A program made the translations under genes and the position numbers. The notes under the pieces are model-generated. The model searched no databases. It worked only from the letters and a program-made list of their open reading frames with translations, and was not told the DNA's origin. A stretch of DNA of 64,000 nt from Pontibacillus chungwhensis (GTDB lineage: Bacteria; Bacillota; Bacilli; Bacillales; BH030062): NCBI RefSeq assembly GCF_030166655.1, contig NZ_CP126446.1, positions 1,240,001 through 1,304,000 on the forward strand, given 5' to 3'. The first letter of the stretch is position 1, and each line of letters opens with the position of its first letter. This document shows positions 15,601 through 23,689 of the stretch, piece after piece.

Positions 15601-15993
15601 TCAGCCCGCCATGCGGTCAAATCCTTTAAACCGGGTCCCCTGAAAAGTGAGGGTTCCGATATCTCCTTCTGCTAATAGGCCCTGCTCGCGCCCATCCATT
15701 GGGAGCTCCATGCGGTCCCCGCTCTCGACTTCAAACGTGGTGTAATAGTATGTACGCGTCCTAGAACCGTGGTCATCCCCAGCGCTGCCTCGTCTTTTTA
15801 CTTCCGTTCTCTTTCCAATCACTTTCGCATTCACGGCCAAGACCGGTTGTTTGTTGTTGTAACTCCACTGTTTCACAGAAGAGAAAATGGCAAAGAGGAT
15901 GCCGCCGATTACAATAATAAATACAATCGCGATAAAATAAGGCCCGATTGAAAATATAAGATCTGATGGCCCTTGGTTGATTCCTGTTCCCAA
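15601..15993 (-). CDS. DUF2500 domain membrane protein
   Basis: About 130 residues: one N-terminal membrane segment ('IGPYFIAIVFIIVIGGILFAIF'), then a soluble beta-rich domain with 'NNKQPVLAVNAKVIGKRTEVKRR', 'RTYYYTTFEVESGDRMELPMDG' and 'GLLAEGDIGTLTFQGTRFKGF', the DUF2500 signature. The function of the family is not established. I favour a TTG start because AAAGGAG touches the ATG nine bases upstream with no spacer, whereas it is nine bases from the TTG; the ATG at 16002 is the alternative. Confidence 0.85.
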   Translation of the reverse strand: MGTGINQGPSDLIFSIGPYFIAIVFIIVIGGILFAIFSSVKQWSYNNKQPVLAVNAKVIGKRTEVKRRGSAGDDHGSRTRTYYYTTFEVESGDRMELPMDGREQGLLAEGDIGTLTFQGTRFKGFDRMAG

Positions 15994-16198
15994 TTGACTC
16001 ATCTCCTTTCTATTTTACATACGATTGTGACGGGGGAACGTTTCAAGATAAATAGCAGTTAAGGAAAAATGAGGTAATATTTTCATTTTGTTTTTCTTTA
16101 GTCTGTTACTTTCTTGTTAGAAAGAGTCCCTATTCATATGCAAAATTATGTTAGGGTTAGGTTGGTAGAATTTGTTGTATGAAAGGGGGAGAAGAATA

Positions 16199-16681
16199 GT
16201 GAAATTACATTTAGAAAAGCTGCAGGAAAACGATTTTGACAAGTATTATCGTTTGGTTTCAGATGAGAAGGTAATGGCCCAAATTACGGAGAGAGCGACG
16301 CCTCTTGAAGAAGCCAAGGAGAACTTTAAGAAGTTAATGGATCGTAATAAGAAGCATGTTATTATAGGGTCTTACAAAGTTGTTGATGCACTTACAAGCG
16401 AATTCATTGGTCTTGGATACTTGACCTTAAGTGAAGAGGTAGCTCATGAAGGTGAAATTGGATACATGCTATTGCCTGCGCAGTGGGGAAAAGGATATGG
16501 CACAGCAATCGCTGAAAGGTTAATCGATTTATCAAAACAAGCCAATCTCAGAAGGCTTATCGCAACCATTGATCCAGAGAACCTGGCTTCAAGAAAGATC
16601 TTACTCCATCACAAGTTTGTTTCTGAGAAACTTTGTGAAATGGATGGTTTACCTGCTGAAGTTTTACGTAAGGAATTGTAA
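16199..16681 (+). CDS. GNAT acetyltransferase, RimJ/RimL type
   Basis: The 160-residue protein starts 'LHLEKLQENDFDKYYRLVSDEKVM', the RimJ/RimL pattern, and has the acetyl-CoA loop 'GYMLLPAQWGKGYGTAIAERL' (Q-W-G-K-G-Y-G-T) and motif B 'IDPENLASRKILLHHKF'. Substrate unknown: protein N-termini and small amines are both possible. GTG was chosen because GAAAGGGGGAGAAG lies directly upstream; the frame is open 27 nt further but lacks a binding site there. Confidence 0.88.
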   Translation: MKLHLEKLQENDFDKYYRLVSDEKVMAQITERATPLEEAKENFKKLMDRNKKHVIIGSYKVVDALTSEFIGLGYLTLSEEVAHEGEIGYMLLPAQWGKGYGTAIAERLIDLSKQANLRRLIATIDPENLASRKILLHHKFVSEKLCEMDGLPAEVLRKEL

Positions 16682-16754
16682 GATGGGACGTGGACTTTTT
16701 AACCTGCGTTTCCTTGTAATATACTATTTTTTGAAAGGAGTGGGAAACATTAAA

Positions 16755-16964
16755 ATGAGTCTGAGTAATATTTCTTGGAAAAATATTTTGTTGGTTGTGG
16801 TTTTCTTAGTGGTCCTTTCTTTTACAATGCCTTATTTCGGCTTTGGTCTTCTTTCCGTGTTCTTTTTTGTTTTAGGTGTGGTTGAGTGGGTAACAAAGTT
16901 TATTCTCCCGTGGATTGTTTTATACTGGGGGATTCGATTCATTAAGAGCTTCGAATTAAAATAA
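16755..16964 (+). CDS. Small membrane protein
   Basis: The 69-residue product has two long hydrophobic segments ('ILLVVVFLVVLSFTMPYFGF' and 'LLSVFFFVLGVVEWV...ILPWIVLYWGI'). AAAGGAG lies 14 nt before the ATG, which is long; an in-frame ATT two codons upstream would sit at eight bases. It follows the GNAT gene by 73 nt. Family unknown. Confidence 0.6.
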   Translation: MSLSNISWKNILLVVVFLVVLSFTMPYFGFGLLSVFFFVLGVVEWVTKFILPWIVLYWGIRFIKSFELK

Positions 16965-16999
16965 TGTATAGTGATTTTCATGGTGTGAAGATTACATAA

Positions 17000-17033
17000 C
17001 GAGAAGTCAGCATAAGGTGCTGGCTTTTTATTA
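17000..17033 (+). terminator. Intrinsic terminator
   Basis: AGTCAGCA and TGCTGGCT form a stem around TAAGG, followed by TTTTTATT, downstream of the small membrane protein. Confidence 0.65.
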
Positions 17034-17145
17034 TGTACAACAATAAGAAGGTCAGTGTTAATATTCAACCTCGAAATAAAGCAAATAATCATATATTATA
17101 TGTATGGAAGAGAAATTATCGAATGTTTATAGGAGTGTAAAATAG

Positions 17146-17952
17146 ATGAACGATAAAAAGGTAGAGAGGGCAATATCTTCTACGATCTTAGAGCAGAAAG
17201 AAAGGCTGGTTCAAGAGGCTGCTTTACCAAACGACATAGGCGGAGATATTGCTGATCAGTTAATGGATTGGAGACGCCAGTTAATAAATGCCTATGCAGA
17301 GTCGGTCACACAAGGTGCAGATGGTGTCATCGATGAACTCGAAGAATGGAGCAAACATGTCTCTGAGAGACTTGTAGAGTTAATGCTGCCACTAGACATA
17401 GCTTTGGATGAAATTAGTAAATATCGAGAAGTTATAGGTACCCTTATTAAAGAGGAAGCTGAATTACAACAGTTTTCTATAGCTGATTTTTATCAATTGG
17501 TTACAAATTTTAACAACGCAGTGGATCAAGCCGTGCAATTGGTGAGCCGTTCTTATATGGAAGATTATAAAGATACGATTCAAAAAGCGCACTATGCGAT
17601 AAATGAACTTTCCATTCCGATGGTACGCATTACTGAAGAGGTGGGTGTGATCCCTATAGTCGGTGAGATCGACACCTATCGAGCCCAGCTTCTGATGGAT
17701 AATGCCCTTAAACAAGGTGAGGAATTTAGGTTAACAACAGTCATTATCGATTTATCTGGAGTCAGTATAATCGATACGATGGTTGCTCACCAATTGTTTA
17801 AAGTGATTCATTCCTTAGAATTAATCGGAGTTCGTGGTGTGCTAAGTGGAATCCGTCCAGATATCGCTCAAACGATGGTGAATTTGGGGATAAATATGAA
17901 GACGGTTGATACGTTCAGCAGTCTTCATAAAGCGATTGGTTCCATTCATTAA
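17146..17952 (+). CDS. RsbR-like stressosome protein (STAS domain)
   Basis: The 268-residue protein has an N-terminal helical globin-like sensor region of about 150 residues and a C-terminal STAS domain ('GVIPIVGEIDTYRAQLLMDNAL...TTVIIDLSGVSIIDTMVAHQLF...GVLSGIRPDIAQTMVNLGI'). Thr177 (I-D-T-Y-R) and Thr211 (I-I-D-T-M) are 34 residues apart, as are the phosphorylated Thr171 and Thr205 of B. subtilis RsbRA. Such proteins build the stressosome with RsbS and are phosphorylated by RsbT to trigger sigma-B. No rsbS, rsbT or rsbX gene is adjacent, so it is an orphan co-antagonist. TAGGAGTG precedes ATG. Confidence 0.9.
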   Translation: MNDKKVERAISSTILEQKERLVQEAALPNDIGGDIADQLMDWRRQLINAYAESVTQGADGVIDELEEWSKHVSERLVELMLPLDIALDEISKYREVIGTLIKEEAELQQFSIADFYQLVTNFNNAVDQAVQLVSRSYMEDYKDTIQKAHYAINELSIPMVRITEEVGVIPIVGEIDTYRAQLLMDNALKQGEEFRLTTVIIDLSGVSIIDTMVAHQLFKVIHSLELIGVRGVLSGIRPDIAQTMVNLGINMKTVDTFSSLHKAIGSIH

Positions 17953-17984
17953 GGCCGTATTGTTCTATTCCAAATAGTTTGAGC

Positions 17985-18150
17985 CTTGCAAGGGAAGTCT
18001 GTGACTTTTTAAGAGAAGAAAGTATTAAAAAAGGTATAGAACGAGCCTTTATCTGACATCTTGAATTGAATAAGCAAGTAAAAGGGCAGAGATGAGGCTT
18101 ATCTCTGCCCTTTTACTAGTTTTAAGGGAAGGAAATGTCATAGATGAAGG
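17985..18150. repeat. Multi-hairpin extragenic element
   Basis: GTCTGTGACTTTTTAAGAG, a central perfect arm pair GTAAAAGGGCAGAGAT / ATCTCTGCCCTTTTAC, and a decayed third arm (GGAAATGTCATAGATG). The central stem can act as terminator for the RsbR-like gene. Confidence 0.7.
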
Positions 18151-18196
18151 GATCTCCGTTCTAGAAATGGTACACTTATCAAAAAGGAGAATTTAA

Positions 18197-18565
18197 TTGA
18201 ACAATCAAAAATCCTTACAAGACCATTTGCATTCATTAGAAAACGCACTCCTTCAGGCAGATGTTCGTAAGTCTTCTGAGCAATTAAGTGCGTTACTCGC
18301 TGACGACTTTATCGAATATTCCAGCACGGGGAAGATCTACGATAAAGAAAATATCTTAACACGCTTACCGGGAGAAGATGATCCAGGCATTGTCATGCGT
18401 GACTTTAAGGTGAAGTCCCTATCCTCAACATCAGCCCTTGCAACGTTTAAGGTGTTTATCGAAAGCACGCAGAAGCATTCCCTGCGGAGCTCAGTCTGGA
18501 CACTTAACAATGGACAGTGGCAAATGACGTTTCATCAAGGGACTGTCACGGATCTTTATGAGTAA
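18197..18565 (+). CDS. DUF4440 / NTF2-like protein
   Basis: The 122-residue product fits the DUF4440 (NTF2-like) family: 'LLQADVRKSSEQLSALLADDFIEYSSTGKIYDKENIL' is the typical N-terminal half with the D-D-F-x-E motif, and 'SALATFKVFI...SSVWTLNNGQWQMTFHQGT' the C-terminal sheet ending in the H-Q-G-T motif. The activity is unknown; some relatives bind small molecules. TTG is the start with AAAAAGGAG upstream. Confidence 0.85.
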   Translation: MNNQKSLQDHLHSLENALLQADVRKSSEQLSALLADDFIEYSSTGKIYDKENILTRLPGEDDPGIVMRDFKVKSLSSTSALATFKVFIESTQKHSLRSSVWTLNNGQWQMTFHQGTVTDLYE

Positions 18566-18611
18566 GTGAAAGCCAGAATGAGGTATTGCGAAGGAGTATT
18601 AGAGTTTAGAA

Positions 18612-18818
18612 AAGGAGCTCTGTGACCTTTTGGGATCTGCTGGGTTTAAAAAGGGCACAGAGCAAGCGTCTATCTGACTTTTTGGATCGAATAAACAAGT
18701 AAAAGGGCAAAGATGCGGCTCATCTCTGCCCTTTTACTTGTTTAAATATAGAGAAATGTCACAGATAAAGCGATTCTCTTCCCTTTTGGATTACTCAAGA
18801 TGGTAAAAGGAAAGAGAA
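18612..18818. repeat. Multi-hairpin extragenic element
   Basis: GCTCTGTGACCTTTTGGG / AAAAAGGGCACAGAGC is a strong outer pair, followed by GTAAAAGGGCAAAGATG / CATCTCTGCCCTTTTAC and later TCTCTTCCCTTTTGG / GGTAAAAGGAAAGAGA. It separates two convergent genes. Confidence 0.75.
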
Positions 18819-18832
18819 GGGCGCTGTAGAGC

Positions 18833-19033
18833 TCACCCTTGTGTCCCGCTCGTGAAAAGCTCATCTACTGTCGTATTTAGCACGGCGGCGATATCGAACG
18901 CTAATTGTAAGGTTGGGTCGTACTTATCGTTTTCGATCGCGTTGATCGTTTGCCTCGATACCTTGCAGCGTTTAGCCAATTCTGCCTGAGATAGCTTAGC
19001 TGAACTTCTGAATTTCTTAATTTGATTTTCCAT
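18833..19033 (-). CDS. XRE-family small transcriptional regulator
   Basis: A 66-residue stand-alone Cro/CI helix-turn-helix: 'KFRSSAKLSQAELAKRCKVSRQTINAIENDKYDPTLQLAFDIAAVLNTTVDELF'. It has no other domain, like the YozG-type regulators of Bacillus. It begins immediately after the stop codon of the upstream membrane protein, so the two are translationally coupled. A second such pair is at 38960-39681. The probable role is repression of its own operon, with the membrane protein as partner or target (inference). Confidence 0.9.
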   Translation of the reverse strand: MENQIKKFRSSAKLSQAELAKRCKVSRQTINAIENDKYDPTLQLAFDIAAVLNTTVDELFTSGTQG

Positions 19034-19336
19034 TTAATCACCATATTTTTTTCTGTAAACGAGTAATGTCCCGAGGTAAATAACCGCCACGACCGTCAGG
19101 AACATGATCGGCGAAATCCCAATACCCGTATAAGAAGATTCCCCCTGGGCGGTTCGATAGATGGATTCTGCCACTTCTAGTATAAGGATCCCGATGACGA
19201 CGATAAAGGCATATGATTGAGCTTTCGTGTTGATAAACTTCCTTCTCTCATCACCCTTTTGCAGAAATGGTGCAACAAAAATCCAAGCTCCGCCAACTAA
19301 CAACAAGATCGCATAAACAACTTTAACCGCATCCAT
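19034..19336 (-). CDS. Membrane protein paired with an XRE regulator
   Basis: The 100-residue product has three membrane segments ('VVYAILLLVGGAWIFVAPF', 'SYAFIVVIGILILEVAESIY', 'PIMFLTVVAVIYLGTLLVY'). I chose the ATG with GAGGAGTGGAAAA upstream over one five codons earlier. Adjacent coupling to a 66-residue XRE protein is a common arrangement in Bacillaceae; the function is not known. Confidence 0.75.
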   Translation of the reverse strand: MDAVKVVYAILLLVGGAWIFVAPFLQKGDERRKFINTKAQSYAFIVVIGILILEVAESIYRTAQGESSYTGIGISPIMFLTVVAVIYLGTLLVYRKKYGD

Positions 19337-19454
19337 TTTTCCACTCCTCATTCAGAAAATGTAAAAAGTATTTGACACTTTTTATTGTAGCATTAGTTTA
19401 TGGGATGTCAAAAACTTTTTACATTTTTTAAAGATCGATGAAAAAGAAAGGAAG

Positions 19455-19660
19455 GCTTCTGTGACTTTTTTGACCGAATCGTACTTTAAAAGGTCACAGA
19501 TCGAGGGTCTCTTTGACATCTTGCTCCGTAACCATAAGAAAAAGGGCAGAGATCGGTCTGATCTCTGCCCTTTTTATCGTTTAATGATGGTGAAACGTCA
19601 CTCATCAAGCGCTTCTGTTCCCTTTTTAGCATTTCGAAATGGTAAAAAGTCAGAGAGGAG
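19455..19660. repeat. Multi-hairpin extragenic element
   Basis: CTTCTGTGACTTTTTTGACC / TTTAAAAGGTCACAGATC, then AAAAAGGGCAGAGATCGG / TGATCTCTGCCCTTTTT, then GAAACGTCACTCATC and TCTGTTCCCTTTTTAGC / GGTAAAAAGTCAGAGAGG. It lies between two minus-strand genes, so here it is not simply a convergent terminator. Confidence 0.75.
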
Positions 19661-19678
19661 CGTTTGATGATCGTGGTT

Positions 19679-19951
19679 CTACTGCAGTTCGTGTCCTTGA
19701 TATTGAACGTTCTTGTAGTAACGACCTAGGGAGTTCGTTAGGCGCTGGGCGATGCTTTCAGCTTCTTCTAATGGGATTTCTTCTTTAACGATAAGCGATT
19801 CAAATTCTTGTTTCGCGTTCGTGTTGTGTTTGATGTTTACGTATACATCAAATACGGAATCGTCGTCTTCTGTTGTTTCTAGATAAGAAATCGTGATCGA
19901 CTGGATCGCGCCCAAATTGTCTAGCTTGCTCTTTATATTGTTGAAATTCAT
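19679..19951 (-). CDS. Hypothetical protein
   Basis: The 90-residue soluble protein reads as alpha-beta: 'NFNNIKSKLDNLGAIQSITISYLETTEDDDSVFDVYVNIKHNTNAKQEFESLIV' with a C-terminal helix. There is no signal or membrane segment. GAGGTGGTTAC precedes ATG. I do not recognise the family. Confidence 0.65.
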   Translation of the reverse strand: MNFNNIKSKLDNLGAIQSITISYLETTEDDDSVFDVYVNIKHNTNAKQEFESLIVKEEIPLEEAESIAQRLTNSLGRYYKNVQYQGHELQ

Positions 19952-20078
19952 GTAACCACCTCTAATTTTTGCTTTTCATTTCATTCATTGCTAACTCATC
20001 TGCCTATTCAGCAGTTCCTTTAACTACTATACAGTAATTCAATTTATAGGTAAACTCTCTTTGAAAACACGGGGACCA

Positions 20079-20177
20079 TCATTTGTTTTGTCGCTTTTTT
20101 CTGGAAAATACAACAATGAATACGGTAACCGCTCCCAAGAAGGGGACGACCATCGCAACAAAGGTAGCGTTGTCCAT
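20079..20177 (-). CDS. Very small single-pass membrane protein
   Basis: A 32-residue frame encodes M-D-N-A-T-F-V-A-M-V-V-P-F-L-G-A and continues hydrophobic, ending in the basic tail S-R-K-K-R-Q-N-K. AAGGAG lies nine bases before the ATG. The clean site, the single membrane span and positive-inside tail argue for a real small protein. Family unknown. Confidence 0.55.
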   Translation of the reverse strand: MDNATFVAMVVPFLGAVTVFIVVFSRKKRQNK

Positions 20178-20243
20178 GCTTCACAGCTCCTTATAAGTGA
20201 GATTATTGTACCAGGAAGGATGTGTGCCTTTAAAAATATATCG

Positions 20244-20420
20244 TTATTTTTGTTCTTTCTTTGGTACAAAATTACTCCCAATGATCACGAGTAAACCAAT
20301 CACGAAAAGAGCGATCCCAATAGGCCGATACGCATCAGGATAATCCACTAAGCCGAATACCTCTGTTGCTCCCATTGCAAAAAGAATGATACCGAGGGTG
20401 TACAATATAGATTTGTTCAA
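20244..20420 (-). CDS. Small two-segment membrane protein
   Basis: About 58 residues: two hydrophobic segments around 'YPDAYRPIGIALFVIG' and a basic end 'VPKKEQK'. TTG was preferred because AAAGGAG lies eight bases upstream of it and overlaps the alternative GTG. It may form an operon with the 32-residue protein 66 nt downstream. Confidence 0.6.
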   Translation of the reverse strand: MNKSILYTLGIILFAMGATEVFGLVDYPDAYRPIGIALFVIGLLVIIGSNFVPKKEQK

Positions 20421-20639
20421 TAAGGTCACTCCTTTACATTTAGACCAAGGCTCAGCCGAGGATGCTGGTCACTACGATGATATAACCGGATGCTCTCTTG
20501 TGTGTACACTTTAGCATAAAATTCCATCACCCGCCCATTGATATCTCTTTATTTCCAGTATATTTTATTAAGGATTGTCACTAGAACCTCCCGGAAGAAG
20601 CTTCTTTTGTACATAGAAAAAGGAAGGTGTACTGGTTTA

Positions 20640-20651
20640 TTATGTTAAAAT
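20640..20651 (+). promoter_or_regulatory. Extended -10 promoter element
   Basis: TATGTTAAAATG contains TGNTAAAAT, an extended -10 hexamer. It stands about 65 nt before the GNAT start codon. The -35 region is not distinct. The same TATGTTAAAAT wording occurs in the P elements. Confidence 0.45.
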
Positions 20652-20718
20652 GTACGAATCAAATCACTGTAAAAATGATGCAGTCGCAATCCATTGCTAA
20701 AAAAAGGAGATCAAAATC

Positions 20719-21216
20719 ATGAGGATAAGAGAAATCGAAACGTCTGATGCAGAAGGTTTAGCCACACTCACACAACAGGTGGAAGGAAGCTCTCAATTCA
20801 TGCTTTGGGAAAAAGGCGAAAGAATGATTGGTACAGACAGTCAGCTAAAGATGATTGAGCGTATGAAGAACAATGAAAACTCTACGATCTTGGTGGCTGA
20901 AGATGAGACTAGATTAGTTGGGTATTTGCTCGTGATGGGCGGGAATGCCAAGCGAAATAAGCACGCTGCTGCTATTGTGGTTGGAATCCTTGAAGGGTAT
21001 AGAGGCAAAGGCATTGGGACTCAGTTATTCAAAGAACTAGAACAATGGGCATCAAAGCATCGTCTGCGTCGATTAGAGTTAACGGTCATCACGCGCAACG
21101 AAGCGGGTTTGTCCCTGTATAAAAAGATGGGGTTTGAAATAGAAGGGGTTAAAAAGGATTCGTTAAGGATTGACGGGGAATACGTTGATGAATACTATAT
21201 GGCGAAAATTCTATAG
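20719..21216 (+). CDS. GNAT family N-acetyltransferase
   Basis: The 165-residue protein has 'RIREIETSDAEGLATLTQQV' at the N-terminus, the acetyl-CoA binding motif 'VGILEGYRGKGIGTQLFKELEQWA' (R-G-K-G-I-G-T) and motif B 'VITRNEAGLSLYKKMGFEIEGVKKDS', ending 'YVDEYYMAKIL'. This combination is typical of the YhhY/PhnO-like protein or amine acetyltransferases. Substrate unknown. AAAAAGGAG precedes the ATG. Confidence 0.9.
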   Translation: MRIREIETSDAEGLATLTQQVEGSSQFMLWEKGERMIGTDSQLKMIERMKNNENSTILVAEDETRLVGYLLVMGGNAKRNKHAAAIVVGILEGYRGKGIGTQLFKELEQWASKHRLRRLELTVITRNEAGLSLYKKMGFEIEGVKKDSLRIDGEYVDEYYMAKIL

Positions 21217-21289
21217 AGAATGACAATCACACCCAATGCTAAAAGCTTAAGAGCATTGGATGTGATTAGACTACTGGATTAAGAGCTAT

Positions 21290-21406
21290 TTAACTGAGCA
21301 AGGCATAAATGTTGTACAGCATTATTATTATAAGCGTCGGGATCTCAATGGTTTTCGGGATAAAGTTCAGACGGTTTGTGTATACCCTCAAGATTAAATA
21401 AATCAT
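21290..21406 (-). CDS. Possible small membrane protein
   Basis: A 38-codon frame encodes two hydrophobic segments ('MIYLILRVY' and 'IPTLIIIMLYNIYALLS') and could be extended 12 codons upstream without ATG, GTG or TTG. AAAAAAGGAG is present further upstream but badly spaced. A 30-codon + strand frame overlaps it. I regard it as possible only. Confidence 0.3.
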   Translation of the reverse strand: MIYLILRVYTNRLNFIPKTIEIPTLIIIMLYNIYALLS

Positions 21407-21640
21407 GAAAATAAGGTTGGCTAAAGGTTGTAAAATTGGTTAAATTCTCCTTTTTTAGTTTATTCTACGATAAGTTTACTGAAAATGAAAGAGCTCTCAT
21501 CCACACAAACCTTCTTTCACTTCCTCTGCTTTCGTTTGACAACTATTGCCAACATCGATTACGATAAGTCTAATCAAAACGGAAAAAAGAAGGGTGGAAT
21601 CGCTAGAATGATTCAATAATCCTATGTTTAGAAGACGTTC

Positions 21641-21691
21641 ATGAATAGATGTGTACCACTTGGGTTCTGGGAGATTTTTGTGCTCTCTTGA
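21641..21691 (+). promoter_or_regulatory. Leader peptide of the ABC-F gene
   Basis: A 16-codon frame (M-N-R-C-V-P-L-G-F-W-E-I-F-V-L-S-stop) lies in the 5' leader of the ABC-F gene, upstream of an antiterminator/terminator pair. Drug-stalled translation of such short peptides controls many antibiotic-resistance ATPases. Its ribosome-binding site is weak, so the peptide itself is less certain than the hairpins. Confidence 0.5.
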
Positions 21692-21725
21692 GGCTTATTT
21701 GGCGTGTCTGTTTGTGGATGGTTCT

Positions 21726-21851
21726 GAGATAGGATTGAATCATGCACCCTTTTTTTAAAAGAACACGAATGGACTCTTAGAATAGTCTGTTTGGCGTCTC
21801 TTTTTCTGCATGTCTCCTATCTCAGCAACATGAGATAGGAGACTTTTTTTT
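21726..21851 (+). promoter_or_regulatory. Transcription attenuator before the ABC-F gene
   Basis: A 12-bp perfect stem (GTCTCCTATCTC / GAGATAGGAGAC, eight-base loop) followed by T8 ends 16 nt before the start codon, so it is an intrinsic terminator inside the leader. The sequence GAGATAGGA at 21726-21734 can pair instead with TCCTATCTC of the left arm, giving an antiterminator. This matches ribosome-mediated attenuation known for ABC-F genes such as vmlR and Listeria lmo0919. Confidence 0.75.
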
Positions 21852-21867
21852 GTGAGGAGAGGATACG

Positions 21868-23340
21868 ATGACCGGAAATATTCTTATACGAAATATGACG
21901 TTTCAGTACGAGTCCATGCTCGAACCAATCTTTAAAGATGTGAATGTGAATATCCATGAGAACTGGAGACTAGGGCTTGTAGGCCGGAATGGGAGGGGGA
22001 AGACGACGTTCTTTAAAATCCTCCGAGGTCTGGTCGACTATGAGGGGGAGGTAGAGACGACGCTTGAATTTACCTATTTCCCTGTTTACCCTGATGCTTC
22101 TTCTGAGGAAATGGCGCTTGAGGTCTTGCAGAAACAGAATCCACACAGAGAACTCTGGGAGATTGAACGGGAGTTATCCTATATGAACTTGCCGGCTGAG
22201 ATTCTGTATAAGCCGTTTCGAGTGCTAAGCGGAGGCGAGCAAACGAAGCTTCTTTTGATCGAGCTTTTCTTAAACGAGAATGCGTTCCCGTTAATTGATG
22301 AGCCGACCAACAATCTAGACCTAAACGGCAGGCGCGTCGTGGGCCAGTATTTAAAGAATAAGAAGGGGTACATTGTGGTCAGTCACGATGAAGCGTTCTT
22401 AAATCATTTCGTGGATCACATTCTTGCGATCAACAAGGAGTCAATCGATCTGATCAAGGGGGATGTAGAGACATGGAAGGCGGAGAAAGAGCTGGCTGAC
22501 GAGCGTTCGGAGGAACAGAATGCTCAGTTGAAAAATGAGATTAAACGCTTAAACACCGTGTCGAACCGGGTGAATACGTGGGGTAACAAACGAGAGAGCA
22601 GCACCCATGATTCCACAGAGAGGCGGCTCGCGGCGAAGCAGATGAAGCGGGCGAAGGCCATTAAGAAGAGGACCGATGAAAAGGTGGAAGAGAAAAAGCG
22701 TCTGATTCGGAACACAGAAGAAGTGGAGGGGCTGAAGATGAAAGTGAAAGAGCCTCGAAAGCGCCTCTTATATCTTCGTCATTTCTCTATTTTGCAGGAC
22801 GGTTTTCCATTATTTGAAGACCTCAATGTCGAAGTGTTTCCAAATGAACGTCTCTTTATAGAAGGGAAGAACGGAGTGGGGAAATCGACGCTCTTGCATT
22901 TTCTGACCGCACAGGAAGGGTTCGAAACAACAGGGGAGTGGGAGGTCAATCTTCCGGAGAATCTCTCCATCCTCGATCAGAAGAACCAAGGAGCCTTTGA
23001 TTACGTTTCCTACGTCCAATCGTTAACAGCTGAAGAGAAAGAAGACTTCTGGCATCTTTTGCATCAATTAGGCATGAAGCGAGCCCGTTTCTCTAATCTG
23101 CCCACCAATCATCAGTGGAGTGCGGGAGAGATGAAGAAAATCTTTCTGTCCCAGGCTTTGTTAGGGGAAAATGCGCTGTTTGTATGGGATGAGGTGACAA
23201 ACAGCCTCGATCTCCATGTGATTCAACAGCTGGTGGAGTCGATTTTGCACTATGGCCCGACCATGATTGCCGTTGATCACAATGAATCTTTTGTTGAAGC
23301 GGTGTCGACTAAAAAGATCGAATTGGTAAAGGTTGAGTGA
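21868..23340 (+). CDS. ABC-F ribosomal protection protein (Lsa/Vga-like)
   Basis: The 490-residue protein has two ATPase domains and no membrane segment. Domain 1: Walker A 'GRNGRGKTT' (residues 39-47), signature 'LSGGEQTK', Walker B 'FPLIDEPTNNLD'. A long charged linker, the antibiotic-resistance domain, runs over about residues 205-300. Domain 2: Walker A 'GKNGVGKST', a degenerate signature 'WSAGEMKK' and 'FVWDEVTNSLD' in place of the usual DEP. These features and the length match Lsa/Vga/Sal-type proteins, which displace lincosamides, streptogramin A or pleuromutilins from the ribosome. The attenuated leader supports a resistance role. The drug spectrum cannot be read. Confidence 0.88.
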   Translation: MTGNILIRNMTFQYESMLEPIFKDVNVNIHENWRLGLVGRNGRGKTTFFKILRGLVDYEGEVETTLEFTYFPVYPDASSEEMALEVLQKQNPHRELWEIERELSYMNLPAEILYKPFRVLSGGEQTKLLLIELFLNENAFPLIDEPTNNLDLNGRRVVGQYLKNKKGYIVVSHDEAFLNHFVDHILAINKESIDLIKGDVETWKAEKELADERSEEQNAQLKNEIKRLNTVSNRVNTWGNKRESSTHDSTERRLAAKQMKRAKAIKKRTDEKVEEKKRLIRNTEEVEGLKMKVKEPRKRLLYLRHFSILQDGFPLFEDLNVEVFPNERLFIEGKNGVGKSTLLHFLTAQEGFETTGEWEVNLPENLSILDQKNQGAFDYVSYVQSLTAEEKEDFWHLLHQLGMKRARFSNLPTNHQWSAGEMKKIFLSQALLGENALFVWDEVTNSLDLHVIQQLVESILHYGPTMIAVDHNESFVEAVSTKKIELVKVE

Positions 23341-23341
23341 A

Positions 23342-23632
23342 TTATCTATTAGCCTGACGTTTTTTTCGAAAAGCGATTAGAGATGTTTTCAATGATGCGT
23401 ATCCTCCAACAGCTGCATTGCCGTAGAAGAAGCCCATAAAGATTCCGGCTACCAGGTTATGAGGATGCGCGAAGAAAATGGAGAGGATGAGCCCCACTGC
23501 ATTCGCTACGGTTGGGACCGCTGGTTTAGGGATGGGAAGAGTTATTTTCAATACTTGTGTAAGGATAATGACGATCGGGACAGCTATGACGGCATCCCAA
23601 AAGTTTGTATGGATAATCGGGAAGGGTTCCAT
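23342..23632 (-). CDS. Hypothetical membrane protein, holin-like size
   Basis: The 96-residue product has two to three hydrophobic segments, with 'KPAVPTVANAVGLILSIFFAHPHNLVAGIFMGFFYGNAAVGGY' and a basic tail 'FRKKRQANR'. The small size, Gly-rich spans and charged tail recall phage holins, but no phage gene is near and I do not claim the function. AGGTGA nine bases upstream supports the ATG; an in-frame GTG lies four codons earlier. The stop codon almost touches the convergent ABC-F gene. Confidence 0.6.
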   Translation of the reverse strand: MEPFPIIHTNFWDAVIAVPIVIILTQVLKITLPIPKPAVPTVANAVGLILSIFFAHPHNLVAGIFMGFFYGNAAVGGYASLKTSLIAFRKKRQANR

Positions 23633-23659
23633 GTAACGTTTCACCTGACTTTTTTAAAA

Positions 23660-23685
23660 ATGAGTCCCCCTGGAGGGGGCGGTGC
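23660..23685 (-). terminator. Terminator of the DUF421 gene
   Basis: Read on the minus strand, CCCCCTCCAGGGGG forms a GC stem followed after a few bases by ATTTTTAAAAAAG. It lies between two minus-strand genes. Confidence 0.5.
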
Positions 23686-23689
23686 GTTT

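Noticed and set aside
20061-20294. 77-codon + frame and 80-codon minus frame in the same stretch
   Set aside because: They overlap a 32-codon minus frame with a much better ribosome-binding site and typical membrane-protein composition.
23342-23632. Phage holin
   Set aside because: Size and spans fit, but no lysin, structural or other phage gene lies near, so the function is not claimed.
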